Assembly: GCA_036635475.1 (NCBI GenBank)
Contig: JAVWQH010000011.1
Coordinates: 1 to 55,072 of the forward strand
Direction of reading: 5' to 3'
From: JAHHUA01 sp036635475
GTDB taxonomy: Bacteria; Bacillota; Clostridia; Oscillospirales; Ruminococcaceae
Length of the DNA stretch: 55,072 bases
Shown here piece by piece: positions 17,427-27,116 of the stretch; positions within the stretch are counted from its first letter, which is position 1; each line of letters begins with the position of its first letter. Both the position numbers and the translations under genes were made by a program. The notes under the pieces were generated by a model. The model ran no database searches, had not been told where the DNA came from, and was given only the letters and a program-made list of their open reading frames with translations.

Positions 17427-17747
17427 ATGTATATTGTGCCATTTGAAAGGCTTAAAACAGTATCGGAACTCAACTCACTTAACCAACCAAACCCTATTGC
17501 AAGCCCCAACGGCAAAGACCCAACAGAAATTCCTTTTAAAGAAATATTCCAAACAGCTATTGAGAATATCAAGGAAACAGATGCAATAAAAAATCAAGAT
17601 ACCCTCAATCTTGCTATGGGAAATACCGACGATTTACATAATATTATAATCAATATGGATAAGGCTATGATGGCAGTGGAATTTGCCACAGAAGTAAGAA
17701 ATAAAGCTCTTGATGCCTACAATGAAATTATGAGAATGAATGTGTAG
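17427..17747 (+). CDS. fliE: Flagellar hook-basal body complex protein FliE
   Basis: A 106-residue adaptor that joins the MS ring (FliF) to the rod and is among the first export substrates. The C-terminal half (DLHNIIINMDKAMMAVEFATEVRNKALDAYNEIMRM) is the conserved part. AAGGAGG precedes the ATG. It sits between flgC and fliF as in most Firmicutes. Confidence 0.95.
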   Translation: MYIVPFERLKTVSELNSLNQPNPIASPNGKDPTEIPFKEIFQTAIENIKETDAIKNQDTLNLAMGNTDDLHNIIINMDKAMMAVEFATEVRNKALDAYNEIMRMNV

Positions 17748-17814
17748 TTTAAAAATCAAATAACTGCATAAAGAATAAAATTGGCAATTGTGCCAAGGAA
17801 GTGGCGGAAGTCGA

Positions 17815-19455
17815 ATGGGAGAACAATTTACTAAAATTAAGAATAATATCCAAGGTTTTTGGAGTGAACTCTCAAAAAAGAATAAAACTTTAATTATCGG
17901 CGGAGTTTTGGGTATCATTATGATTTCGCTTGTTCTTGCAATATTGCTCAATAGAGTGGAATATACCACCCTTTACAGCAATTTGAGCAGCAAAGAAACA
18001 TCTGAAATATATGCAAAGCTTCAAGAGGACGGACAGGACGTTAAACTCGAGAAAAATGAGATACTTGTCCCAAAAGAAAAAGAAGCCGAGTTAAAAATGA
18101 AAATGTCAATTGCAGGTTATCCAAACACCGGTTTTAACTATGGTTATTTAACTGACAACATTGATTTTATGACAACTGATGCTGAACAACAGGCATACAT
18201 AAAAATAATGTTGCAAGAAAATCTTGTTACAGCAATTAAGACTATACAAGGTGTCAGAAACGCTTATGTAACAGTCAATTTTGCCAACCAAGATGACTTT
18301 GTGCTACAAGAAAACAAAATCCCTGCCTCAGCCTCAGTTTTGCTTGAACCAATGCCCGGTTCATCACTATCTCCAATGCAGATAAAGGGTATTGAAGAGC
18401 TTGTTGCAAAGTCAGTTCCCGGACTTACAACCGAAAATATCTCAATCGTTGACAATACAGGTCGTTACCTAAGCTATGAAAATATGGAAATGACTGATGC
18501 CAATGACAATGAACGTGAAAAATACAGACTTCGTCTTGACTTGCAAAGACAGCTTGATTCAATGCTCATAAGCAAGGTGCAGTTCCCTCTTGAAAGAGTT
18601 TACGGGAAAAATAATATTGCTGTAAGCGCCTCAGTAACTATTGATTATGATATAAAAAAGAGTGAATCCCAAAACTACACACCTTCAACAACTGACCCAA
18701 CTACGTCAAGAGAAGAAGGAATGATAATTCACGAAGACGAAAAGATTACAACCGGAGAAAATTCCACAGCTGAGGGAATACCGGGGGAAAACGAGAACGC
18801 AGATGTTCCTGAATATCCCGATAATCAAGCCAACAAAGATAAAATTGCGGCAAAGGAAAAATCCGCCGATTATGCAGTTAATTCATTGCTTGAACAATAC
18901 GAAAAAGATGGTTATACAGTAACTGAAATGTCAGTGGCGGTTTTGATTAACAAAGAAGCTATGACAGATGACGAGCTTACAAGTATGACAAATACTGTTG
19001 CAAAGGCAGCAGGAATTGACAGCGATAATGTAAGCGTTATGGGAATTAAATTTGCTGAAACCGAAGCCAATCCCGCAATTAAACAAATGCAAGATGTTGT
19101 TTATGCGTCACTAATCGGAGCAGCAGGATTTTTGCTTTTAGTTATTATAATAGTTCTGATTATTTCCGGCTCAAAACGCAAGAAGAGCAAAAAAGCACAA
19201 AAGGTTTTGGAAGAAGAAATGCTTGCACTTCAATTGGCAAGACAACAAAATGTTGCAGGACAGTTTGGACAGGTTGCTGCTGATGCAATTGAAAAGCAAG
19301 GGGAAAACGGGCAAAAACTTGAACCGCTTAAACCTTTGGACATTGTGGAAACAAAAGAAGTTCAGCTCAAAAAAGAAATTAAAGAGTTCACTTCAACAAA
19401 TCCCGAGATTGTCGCTCAGCTATTGAGAATATGGTTAAAGGGGGAAGATGAGTAA
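17815..19455 (+). CDS. fliF: Flagellar MS-ring protein FliF
   Basis: The inner-membrane ring protein that nucleates the basal body. The 546-residue protein has two membrane segments (about residues 27-47 and 427-449), a periplasmic-side YscJ-like region, an acidic variable stretch (about 290-345), and the C-terminal FliG-binding motif NPEIVAQLLRIWLKGEDE. I start at ATG 17815 (MGEQFTKIKNN), the usual clostridial N-terminus, rather than GTG 17788. A small hairpin (TTGGCA/TGCCAA, 17781-17796) lies before the ribosome site. The stop overlaps the fliG start by one base. Confidence 0.95.
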   Translation: MGEQFTKIKNNIQGFWSELSKKNKTLIIGGVLGIIMISLVLAILLNRVEYTTLYSNLSSKETSEIYAKLQEDGQDVKLEKNEILVPKEKEAELKMKMSIAGYPNTGFNYGYLTDNIDFMTTDAEQQAYIKIMLQENLVTAIKTIQGVRNAYVTVNFANQDDFVLQENKIPASASVLLEPMPGSSLSPMQIKGIEELVAKSVPGLTTENISIVDNTGRYLSYENMEMTDANDNEREKYRLRLDLQRQLDSMLISKVQFPLERVYGKNNIAVSASVTIDYDIKKSESQNYTPSTTDPTTSREEGMIIHEDEKITTGENSTAEGIPGENENADVPEYPDNQANKDKIAAKEKSADYAVNSLLEQYEKDGYTVTEMSVAVLINKEAMTDDELTSMTNTVAKAAGIDSDNVSVMGIKFAETEANPAIKQMQDVVYASLIGAAGFLLLVIIIVLIISGSKRKKSKKAQKVLEEEMLALQLARQQNVAGQFGQVAADAIEKQGENGQKLEPLKPLDIVETKEVQLKKEIKEFTSTNPEIVAQLLRIWLKGEDE

Positions 19456-20465
19456 TGTCAAGTGCAGAAAGATATCCCTCAGCACAAAAAGCTGCGGCAG
19501 TAATTGTATCAATGGGAGCAGAAGATGCTTCACAAATCTACAGATATTTGCGTGAAGAAGAGATAGAAACAATAACATATGAAATAGCAAAATTGGGACA
19601 AATCAGTCCTGATGAAACGGAAGCTATTTTGGACGATTTTTACCAGTTATGTCTTACTCAAAAAGTTATGACCGAGGGCGGTTCAGAATATGCAAGAAAT
19701 GTTTTGGAAAAAGCTTTTGGACAACAAATGGCAAGCACATTAATGGATAGAATAAACAAGTCTTTGAGGACAAAAGCATTTGAGTTTGTGAGAAAAGCGG
19801 ACTATAAAAACCTGTTGGCAATTATCCAAAACGAACACCCACAAACTATTGCATTAATCCTTTCCTACGCACGTTCAGACCAAGCCTCAACAGTAATTGC
19901 TGAACTGCCAAAGGAAAAGCGGATAGATGTAGTTGAAAGAATTGCCAAAATGGACAGAACATCTCCCGAGGTTATAAAACACGTTGAGAGAGTGCTTGAA
20001 CGCAAATTTGCAGCTATAGTCAATGTTGACTTCACTGATATCGGCGGAATTAACTATATTGCTGACGTTTTGAACCATATTGACAGAGGTTCTGAGAAAT
20101 ATATCTTTGACGAGCTGACCAAAAAAGACCCTAAACTTGCTGATGAAATCAGAAAGAAAATGTTTGTGTTCGAGGACATTGTGGGACTGGACGATATGGC
20201 AATACAAAGATTTATTCGTGAAGTTGACAGTAAGGATATTGTTATTGCACTAAAGGGTTCAAACAAGGAAGTATTCGATGTAATTATGAACAACCAATCC
20301 AAGAGAATGCAGGAAACGATTGCTTCCGAACTCGAGTATTTGCATAATGTAAGAATGAGAGATGTTGAGGAGTCCCAACAAAGAATTGTTGCAATTATCA
20401 GGAAGCTTGAGGAGGACGGCGAACTTGTTATTTCCAAGGGCGGAAAGGATGAGGTAATTGCCTAA
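19455..20465 (+). CDS. fliG: Flagellar motor switch protein FliG
   Basis: The rotor protein that meets MotA and sets torque and direction. The 336-residue protein has the FliF-binding N-domain, the EHPQ motif at residues 127-130 in the middle domain, and the charged torque helix near 280-300. It overlaps fliF by one base (TAATG) and fliH by eight, indicating translational coupling. A GGGGG-rich site lies in the fliF end. Confidence 0.97.
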   Translation: MSSAERYPSAQKAAAVIVSMGAEDASQIYRYLREEEIETITYEIAKLGQISPDETEAILDDFYQLCLTQKVMTEGGSEYARNVLEKAFGQQMASTLMDRINKSLRTKAFEFVRKADYKNLLAIIQNEHPQTIALILSYARSDQASTVIAELPKEKRIDVVERIAKMDRTSPEVIKHVERVLERKFAAIVNVDFTDIGGINYIADVLNHIDRGSEKYIFDELTKKDPKLADEIRKKMFVFEDIVGLDDMAIQRFIREVDSKDIVIALKGSNKEVFDVIMNNQSKRMQETIASELEYLHNVRMRDVEESQQRIVAIIRKLEEDGELVISKGGKDEVIA

Positions 20466-21342
20466 TCTTATCAAAGGTGCAAACGTTATATGGAACGAGA
20501 GTGTAACACTAAAAACAGATATTCCAAAAAATCAAATAAAGCACCAACAAAACCAATTCCCTGATAATAAAAACGCAAGCGGCAAACAAGAAAAGTACGA
20601 TGAAGCAACAGAAATACTAAAAGCAAGGCTGGAGGAAGAATATCGCAAGAAAAACGAAGGTCTTGATGCAAGATATAGGTTATTGTGCGAGAAAGCGCAG
20701 ATAGATAGTTCAAATATAGTTTTTAAAGCACGAGTTGATGCAGAGGCTATGATTAAAACTGCCAACGAAGAAGCAGAAAATATAATCAACTCCGCCACAA
20801 ACAATTATCAAGATAAGCTTAATGAAGCTAAACAGGACGGTTATAATCAAGGGCTTAAAATGGCTAAAGAAGAATGTCAAAAAAATATGATGATGCTCAA
20901 AAACGTTATTGATGGAATAAGCGAAACGGAAAAATACATTCTCGAAAAATCCAGAGATGATGTAGCGGGACTTGCAGTTGAGATTTTTCGCAAGATAGTT
21001 TCAATGAATATAGACCAGAATGATGAATTTCTTCAAAATATGATAACTGAACAGCTAAGAAGTTTTAAGGATTATAAGCGAGTTAAAATTTATCTTGCCG
21101 GATATGACATTTATGTTGAAACGTTAGCAGATACATTAATTCAAAACAAATTATTGCAAAGCAGTGACTTGCTGACAATTGAAACGATTGATGATGCACC
21201 AATCGGAACTTGTATTATTGAAACTGAAAATGAAATGGCGGATATAAGTGTATCTGAGCAACTGGAAAATCTGATTAAAAATGTCAGAAATGTTCAAATT
21301 GAAGAGGATTCCAGTGAGGAATATGAAGAAGATTATCAATAA
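20458..21342 (+). CDS. fliH: Flagellar assembly protein FliH
   Basis: The cytoplasmic stator of the FliI export ATPase. The 294-residue protein starts LPNLIKGANVIW, has a long glutamate/lysine-rich coiled coil (about residues 40-145) and the conserved C-terminal domain (about 150-275) that binds FliI, and ends with a very acidic tail. The start is TTG 20458, with GAGG a few bases before it inside the end of fliG. Family sequence identity is low but length, coiled coil and synteny agree. Confidence 0.92.
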   Translation: MPNLIKGANVIWNESVTLKTDIPKNQIKHQQNQFPDNKNASGKQEKYDEATEILKARLEEEYRKKNEGLDARYRLLCEKAQIDSSNIVFKARVDAEAMIKTANEEAENIINSATNNYQDKLNEAKQDGYNQGLKMAKEECQKNMMMLKNVIDGISETEKYILEKSRDDVAGLAVEIFRKIVSMNIDQNDEFLQNMITEQLRSFKDYKRVKIYLAGYDIYVETLADTLIQNKLLQSSDLLTIETIDDAPIGTCIIETENEMADISVSEQLENLIKNVRNVQIEEDSSEEYEEDYQ

Positions 21343-21357
21343 AAAGGAGGGGTAAAA

Positions 21358-22671
21358 TTGTCCGTTGAAAAATACCGACGAGCTTTAAGGGGCAATCTTG
21401 CAACTCCAATGGGAAAAATTGATAAGATAATCGGAATGATGATGGAAGCAACAGGTCCAATGGCAAATATCGGTGACGTTTGCAAAATCTATCCCAATAT
21501 TTCTGCAAGATATAGCAAAAGAGCGGCTCTTGCTGAAGTTGTTGGATTCAAAGAAGATAAAGTTTTGCTGATGCCGTATGACGATAACTATGGTATAGGA
21601 CCGGGAAATATTGTGGAGTCAACAGGCGAAAAGCTGATGATAAAAGTGAGTGACGAGTTAATCGGGAGAATTGTTGACGGTACAGCGAACCCCATTGACG
21701 GGTTGCAGCCAATCAAAAACTTTGAATATTACCCCATTATGGGCAAGCCGACCAATCCTTTGACAAGACCTATGATAAGCGAAAAAATAACAATGGGTGT
21801 TAAAACAATCGACAGCCTTTTGACGTTTGGAAAAGGGCAAAGAATGGGAATTTTCGCAGGAAGTGGTGTTGGTAAAAGTACACTTATGGGTATGATTGCA
21901 CGTAATGTCAGTGCTGATGTGAACGTAATTGCACTTGTTGGAGAGAGAGGCAGAGAGGTTCGAGAGTTTATTGCAAAAGACTTGGGCGAAGAAGGAATGA
22001 AACGTTCAATACTTGTTGTTGCAACCTCCGACCAACCGGCGATGATAAGAAGTAAATGTGCATTAGTGGCAACAGCAATTGCCGAATATTTCAAAGATAA
22101 AGGCAATGATGTGCTTTTGATGATGGATTCCCTCACAAGATTTGCTATGGCACAACGTGAGATAGGGCTTGCAATAGGTGAACCGCCCGTTGCCAGAGGA
22201 TATACGCCATCAATTTACACAGCTCTTCCAAAGCTATTGGAGCGAAGCGGAAACTTCGGGAATGGCTCAATAACAGGACTTTACACAGTTCTTGTAGAGG
22301 GCGATGATATGAACGAGCCAATAGCGGATACAGTGCGAGGAATAATTGACGGACATATCGTTCTTTCAAGACAGGTTGCTATGCGAAACCATTATCCGGC
22401 TATTGATGTTCAAGCCAGTGTCAGCCGACTTATGCAGGCAATAACTGAGGAAAAGCAATATGAGTTAGCGGGAAAAATGAGAAATGTTATGGCAACATAC
22501 TATTCTAACTATGATTTAATCACAATTGGAGCATATAAAAAAGGCACAAACCCCAAAATTGATGATGCAATAATGCGAATGGATAGAATAAATAAGTTTT
22601 TGCAGCAAGGAGTTTCAGAAAGCTTTACATATGAACAAACGCTTGAATTAATGAAGGAAGCAATGAGCTAG
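21358..22671 (+). CDS. fliI: Flagellar export ATPase FliI
   Basis: The hexameric ATPase of flagellar type III export, homologous to the F1 beta subunit. The 437-residue protein has Walker A GSGVGKST at residues 168-175, a GERGREV motif (about 198-204), and Walker B VLLMMDSLTR. The start is TTG 21358 behind a strong AAGGAGGGG site. Its neighbours fliH and fliJ encode its stator and central stalk. Confidence 0.97.
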   Translation: MSVEKYRRALRGNLATPMGKIDKIIGMMMEATGPMANIGDVCKIYPNISARYSKRAALAEVVGFKEDKVLLMPYDDNYGIGPGNIVESTGEKLMIKVSDELIGRIVDGTANPIDGLQPIKNFEYYPIMGKPTNPLTRPMISEKITMGVKTIDSLLTFGKGQRMGIFAGSGVGKSTLMGMIARNVSADVNVIALVGERGREVREFIAKDLGEEGMKRSILVVATSDQPAMIRSKCALVATAIAEYFKDKGNDVLLMMDSLTRFAMAQREIGLAIGEPPVARGYTPSIYTALPKLLERSGNFGNGSITGLYTVLVEGDDMNEPIADTVRGIIDGHIVLSRQVAMRNHYPAIDVQASVSRLMQAITEEKQYELAGKMRNVMATYYSNYDLITIGAYKKGTNPKIDDAIMRMDRINKFLQQGVSESFTYEQTLELMKEAMS

Positions 22672-22682
22672 AATGAGGCATT

Positions 22683-23138
22683 ATGAAAAAGTTTAATTTC
22701 ACACTTGCAAAGCTTATGGAGATAAAGGAACAGGAGCTTAAACAGCAAAAAGAACGGCTGAGTGAGCTGAGAAAAAAGCAGATTACCCTTGAAGAAGAAA
22801 AAGACGAACTTCTGAGGAAAAGCAAAAACTGCAATGATGATTTTAACCAAAAGATGTCCACAGTGGGACTTGGAGTGAACGAAATCCAATCCACAAAAGT
22901 CTATTTAATGCGCCTTAGAGATGATATGTTGGACTTGGATAACAAAATAGTTCAAGCCATACATAATGTTGAAATGCAAGTTCAAGTGGTAGCCGCCGCA
23001 ACAATGGATTTAAGGGTAGTTGAAAAACTCAAAGAAAAAAAGCTTGAGGAATATAACAAGGAATTGTTAAAGGACGAAGAGCATTTTATTGAGGAATATA
23101 TCAACACTGCAAAACATATGTCAAGAGAAAACGAATAA
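22683..23138 (+). CDS. fliJ: Flagellar export protein FliJ
   Basis: A 151-residue, almost wholly helical coiled-coil protein that acts as the stalk in the FliI hexamer and as a chaperone escort. The N-terminal KFNFTLAKLMEIKEQELKQQ and the repeating K/E/L pattern are typical. GAGG precedes the ATG, 11 bases after fliI. Identification rests mainly on synteny and coiled-coil character, as the family is poorly conserved. Confidence 0.9.
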   Translation: MKKFNFTLAKLMEIKEQELKQQKERLSELRKKQITLEEEKDELLRKSKNCNDDFNQKMSTVGLGVNEIQSTKVYLMRLRDDMLDLDNKIVQAIHNVEMQVQVVAAATMDLRVVEKLKEKKLEEYNKELLKDEEHFIEEYINTAKHMSRENE

Positions 23139-23168
23139 TAAAGTCACATTGAAAGGGGGTGAATAAAG

Positions 23169-24680
23169 ATGAATAACGTAAATGATTTGATGCAAATTTC
23201 TGTGGGTGCTAATCGCAATAAAGCCACATCGAAAACGTCGGAGAGCAAAAAATCAGATGTAAGTTTTGAAAAAACATTGGAACAACAACTTAAATCCGAA
23301 AATTTTCCAACAGATAAGCCGAAAAACGAAAGTCAAGGGGAAGAGTTGGAGCTTAAAGACGAAAAAGATGAGGATAAAAACGAGGAAAACACCAAGCCCG
23401 ATGAAAACTTGTTGGGAGCAGTTGTGCAGATGCAAATGTCTGCTAAACCTATTGAAAATGAGGATTTGCAGTTATTGCAAGGCGGAAAAATCGCTGAGCC
23501 TGTGGAGGGAACAAGTGAAAAATCAAGCCTTGAAACAGCTTTAGCAAAGACTCAAAGTCAAATAGCAACTGACACTCAAGTGAAAACTGACAATGCAACT
23601 CAACCCGAAACAAAATCGCAACCCCAAACAGAACCTATTGTTTTAGGGAAAAATGAGCAAAATCAGGCAGTTGAGAATAATACGAATAGTAATATGAACA
23701 TTCAAGAAGCTCAAAATGAAAACGCAAATATACACGCAGTAGAAATTCTTGAAGATACTCAAGCTGTTTCACAGGGAAAACTCAACGACAAGTTGGAAAA
23801 CAAAACTGTAAATCCGATTAAATCATCAGTTGTAAGTGAAGATGAAATCAATCAACTTAATGTGGAGATTAAGAAGGTTGAAGAAAATCCGCTTATAAAT
23901 GAGAAAAAAATCGAAACAAACCAACCCCAAAGTGCTTTTGAGATAAAGCCGAAAAATGACACAGACAAAAGCGAAAAACCTGTTTTAACCAATGTTTCAG
24001 ATGACACAAAAGCTAAGGAAGATAAAACTTTAAACCTTGATGAAAAATCTTCACAGGAAACTAAAAAGCCCGTAAAAGAAGAAAAAATTCTAATCAAAAA
24101 TGAGTTTTCAACCAACTATCTTTTGAGCAATTCTGAAAGACTCGCACAAAGTTTAAACCAAAAACAAACTGCAATAGGAGATAAAATCCCGTTTACAGGC
24201 GAGGAAATGAAACAGATTGAAACCGCTGATGTTCCCGCACAAATTACCAAAGCGATTGACTTTGGCAAAAATGAGGGTATAAGCGAATTTGAGATTAAAC
24301 TTGAACCCGAATTTTTAGGCAAAATGACAATCAAAATGGTGATTGAAAATCAAAGGTTGAGCGTTGAATTTGTGGCACAAACCCAAAAGGGAGAAATGGC
24401 ATTGAAAGAAAATATGGGAATGCTTGAAACTGCCCTCAAGTCGCAATTTGTTCAAGTTGACAGAATTAATGTAACCTATGATTCATTCAATAATCTTAAT
24501 TCTTCAAACGGACAGCAAAACAGCTTTACCTTTAATCAAAGCAATTCTCAAAACCATAATAACCAAAATCATTCTCAAGGAAACAACCTCAAATCCAATT
24601 CCTCGGAGGAAAATGTTCAAATTATTGATGATACCTTAATAAGATTAAAGCAAATGTCAATCTTAAACTATAAAATTTAG
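23169..24680 (+). CDS. fliK: Flagellar hook-length control protein FliK
   Basis: The secreted ruler that stops hook growth and switches export to late substrates. The 503-residue protein has a long low-complexity N-terminal and middle region rich in E, K, Q and N (about residues 1-330), the conserved C-terminal domain (about 370-460) with the motif LEPEFLGKM, and a Q/N-rich tail. GGGGGTG precedes the ATG. Only the C-terminal domain is diagnostic; the rest varies between species. Confidence 0.92.
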   Translation: MNNVNDLMQISVGANRNKATSKTSESKKSDVSFEKTLEQQLKSENFPTDKPKNESQGEELELKDEKDEDKNEENTKPDENLLGAVVQMQMSAKPIENEDLQLLQGGKIAEPVEGTSEKSSLETALAKTQSQIATDTQVKTDNATQPETKSQPQTEPIVLGKNEQNQAVENNTNSNMNIQEAQNENANIHAVEILEDTQAVSQGKLNDKLENKTVNPIKSSVVSEDEINQLNVEIKKVEENPLINEKKIETNQPQSAFEIKPKNDTDKSEKPVLTNVSDDTKAKEDKTLNLDEKSSQETKKPVKEEKILIKNEFSTNYLLSNSERLAQSLNQKQTAIGDKIPFTGEEMKQIETADVPAQITKAIDFGKNEGISEFEIKLEPEFLGKMTIKMVIENQRLSVEFVAQTQKGEMALKENMGMLETALKSQFVQVDRINVTYDSFNNLNSSNGQQNSFTFNQSNSQNHNNQNHSQGNNLKSNSSEENVQIIDDTLIRLKQMSILNYKI

Positions 24681-24691
24681 GTGGTGGAAAA

Positions 24692-25231
24692 ATGAGTTCA
24701 GTAGATTCAAGTTTCAGAACAGGGTACACAGGAAGTGAATTTGCAAAAGCTGCATCTAGTAAAAAAAGTGGAGTGCAAATGGACGACTTTTTCAAGCTTT
24801 TTGCAAGCCAACTACAAAATCAAGATTTTATGAATCCAATGGATAACTCACAGTTTTTAACCCAAATGGCACAGTTTCAATCAATGCAGGCAATGCAAAA
24901 CCTATCGGAAAATATGAACAATTCTCTTGCAATAGGTATGATTGGAAAAACAGTTGTTTGTGCGGATTATAATTCAGCAGGAACACTTGTTGTAACTGAG
25001 GCTGAGGTTGAAAAAGTGTCTTTGACAGGTGGAGAAATCCGATTATTCCTCAAAGGTATAAAGGATAAATCATTTACGATGGATAAAGTAATGGAAGTCA
25101 AAAAAGAGGCAACATTAAAAGACCCTCCCAAAGACGAAACCGTAACAGATCCACCAAAAGATGAAACCGTAACAGACCCACCAAAAGAAGAAGTTGTACC
25201 AACAGACCCGCCAACAGAAGAAAAAGTATAA
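24692..25231 (+). CDS. flgD: Flagellar hook assembly (cap) protein FlgD with a Pro/Asp repeat tail
   Basis: The scaffold that caps the growing hook. The 179-residue protein has the canonical N-terminal motif (MDDFFKLFASQLQNQDFMNPMD) and the short Firmicute form without the large C-terminal Ig-like domains. From residue 144 to the end it carries a tail of four DPP-x-(D/E)E units (DPPKDETVT, DPPKDETVT, DPPKEEVVPT, DPPTEEKV), encoded by near-identical DNA at 25121-25228. This extension is unusual; it may be disordered or act outside the hook cap. GGTGG precedes the ATG. Confidence 0.92.
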   Translation: MSSVDSSFRTGYTGSEFAKAASSKKSGVQMDDFFKLFASQLQNQDFMNPMDNSQFLTQMAQFQSMQAMQNLSENMNNSLAIGMIGKTVVCADYNSAGTLVVTEAEVEKVSLTGGEIRLFLKGIKDKSFTMDKVMEVKKEATLKDPPKDETVTDPPKDETVTDPPKEEVVPTDPPTEEKV

Positions 25232-25298
25232 ACAAGAAGAAGTTACTGAAAAATTTCGCTGTGACTTCATATGAGAACAAAAATGGAGGGCATCTTTA

Positions 25299-25688
25299 AT
25301 GGATAACATTAACAGATTTAACCTGACCATAACAACAGGAAGAGTTTCGCCGCAGCCAACCCCGCAAAATCAAAACCCAAAAACGCAAAATGGCGAAAGC
25401 TTTGACGCAATACTAAAACAAAAGTTATCTCAAAGTGGAGTGAATTTCACAAAACACGCTCAAAACCGAATTGACCAAAGAGGCATTGATATTTCAACAG
25501 ATAAAGTTGAAAGGCTCAACAAAGGAATGGAGCTTGCAAGGGAAAAAGGACTTGAAGATGTACTTGTTCTAGTTGACAAAACAGCATTTATTGTCAATGC
25601 AAAAAGTTCAACTGTTATAACAACAGTCGGCTCGGAAGAAAGTCAGGGGAATGTTTTCACAAACATTCAAGGTACTGTAATAATATAA
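25299..25688 (+). CDS. TIGR02530 family flagellar operon protein
   Basis: A 129-residue protein of the type annotated only as flagellar operon protein, encoded between flgD and flgE in many Firmicutes. Conserved parts are GVNFTKHAQNRIDQRGIDIS and the following VERLNKGMELAREKGLEDVLVLVDKTAFIVNAKSSTVITTV. The role is unknown; position suggests hook assembly. GGAGG precedes the ATG. No membrane segment or signal peptide is seen. Confidence 0.88.
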   Translation: MDNINRFNLTITTGRVSPQPTPQNQNPKTQNGESFDAILKQKLSQSGVNFTKHAQNRIDQRGIDISTDKVERLNKGMELAREKGLEDVLVLVDKTAFIVNAKSSTVITTVGSEESQGNVFTNIQGTVII

Positions 25689-25712
25689 AAAAAATAAACT
25701 AAGCAAAACCAC

Positions 25713-25763
25713 AATGCCGGACCTTTCAAGGGGGCATTAAGCTTTGAATGACAGATAAGCTTA
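25713..25763 (+). other. Two consecutive hairpins upstream of flgE
   Basis: AATGCC (25713-25718) pairs with GGCATT (25733-25738), enclosing CCTT/AAGG; directly after it TAAGCTT (25738-25744) pairs with AAGCTTA (25757-25763). No U-run follows, so they are not terminators. They lie 29 bases before the flgE start in the same transcript and could protect or process the mRNA or tune flgE translation. Confidence 0.5.
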
Positions 25764-25791
25764 AAGTGGCGGATATGAAAGGAAGAAAACT

Positions 25792-27099
25792 ATGGTAAGA
25801 TCTATGTTCTCCGGAGTTTCCGGACTTCGTTCACATCAAACAATGATGGACGTTATAGGTAACAATATCGCAAACGTAAACACATTCGGATACAAGGCAA
25901 GCCGAGCAACTTTCAGAGATGTTTATTATCAAACACTGAATGGTGCGACAACCCCAACCAAAAAAGGCACTAACAATACAAGCGGTGGTGGTAACCCTAA
26001 TCAAGTTGGTTATGGTGTTGCTGTCAATACAATCGACACAATGATGACACAATCCGGATTCAGCTTCACAGATAATGGACTTGACGTTGCAATCGCCGGC
26101 GAAGGATTTTTCCAAGTTCAAACTCCCGATGGTAGCAAGCTATACACAAGAGCAGGTATTCTTGATATAGATGCCAACGGAAACGTAGTTGATGCTGGAA
26201 ATAACTTTGTACTAGGTGTAAACTCCAATATGTCTGCGGGAAAATCAACAACAAAACCAGCCATTTCAAGTGTTTATAAATTCACAAATGGTGTTTCAGG
26301 ACAATTTACAACAGGCAATCCTGGCGTTGGAGATAATTTCAAAGTTGATTTTGCAATGGGTGCAGCAGGTACTCCAGCAACAGCAACATGGGCAAAAGAT
26401 AAGGTGACAATAACCCTTGAAGATGGCAAAGAATACACAAAGAGTGATATTCAAAAACTAGTTGATGATTCATATAAAACAGCCTCAGCAGCAGACCCTG
26501 ATATTCTGAAACTAGGCGGCTTAAAAGTTGAAATAGACGGCAAAATGCAGTTCTCAGCAACTTTAGCAGCACCTGCCGCAGGTGCAATATCATTAAAAAT
26601 TCCAGATGAGATTTTGTCTGACGTTTATGTAACACATCAAGACCAAAACTCTGGTATACTTCCAGGAAACACAAACAAAATCAATGTTTTGGACAATTTT
26701 AACAGTGTTTTGAAAAGTATTGGAAGACCGGCAGCATCAAATGACGATTTTAAATCAATTTCAATCAGCAAAAATGGTGAAATAGTAGGAAACCATTCCG
26801 AATTTGGATTAGTTGTTTTAGGAAGACTTGATATTGCAACATTCTCAAACCCAAGAGGTCTTTCACAAGAGGGCAGTAACTACTTCTCTGAAACCGGAAA
26901 CTCAGGCAAGCCAAACTCAGTAACTCCAGGTACAGAGGGCGGTGGAGCATTATCCCCAGGCTCATTGGAACTATCAAATGTTGACTTATCAAAGGAATTT
27001 TCAAGTATGATTACAACCCAAAGAGGATTCCAAGCTAACTCAAGAATTATCACAGTATCTGACGAAATGCTTCAAGAACTTGTAAACTTGAAGAGATAA
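25792..27099 (+). CDS. flgE: Flagellar hook protein FlgE
   Basis: The main hook subunit, exported and polymerised under the FlgD cap. The 435-residue protein has the N-terminal signature (SGLRSHQTMMDVIGNNIANVNTFGYK, about residues 10-35), the FlgE D1 region, a variable domain, and the C-terminal coil NVDLSKEFSSMITTQRGFQANSRIITVSDEMLQELVNL. AAGGAAG precedes the ATG. It is flanked on both sides by RNA hairpins, which may give it separate expression within the operon. Confidence 0.97.
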   Translation: MVRSMFSGVSGLRSHQTMMDVIGNNIANVNTFGYKASRATFRDVYYQTLNGATTPTKKGTNNTSGGGNPNQVGYGVAVNTIDTMMTQSGFSFTDNGLDVAIAGEGFFQVQTPDGSKLYTRAGILDIDANGNVVDAGNNFVLGVNSNMSAGKSTTKPAISSVYKFTNGVSGQFTTGNPGVGDNFKVDFAMGAAGTPATATWAKDKVTITLEDGKEYTKSDIQKLVDDSYKTASAADPDILKLGGLKVEIDGKMQFSATLAAPAAGAISLKIPDEILSDVYVTHQDQNSGILPGNTNKINVLDNFNSVLKSIGRPAASNDDFKSISISKNGEIVGNHSEFGLVVLGRLDIATFSNPRGLSQEGSNYFSETGNSGKPNSVTPGTEGGGALSPGSLELSNVDLSKEFSSMITTQRGFQANSRIITVSDEMLQELVNLKR

Positions 27100-27116
27100 A
27101 CAGTTTATAGTTAATG

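Noticed and set aside
17788..17814. GTG 17788 as the start of fliF
   Set aside because: It lies within a small hairpin, has no ribosome site, and gives an atypical N-terminus; ATG 17815 fits the family.
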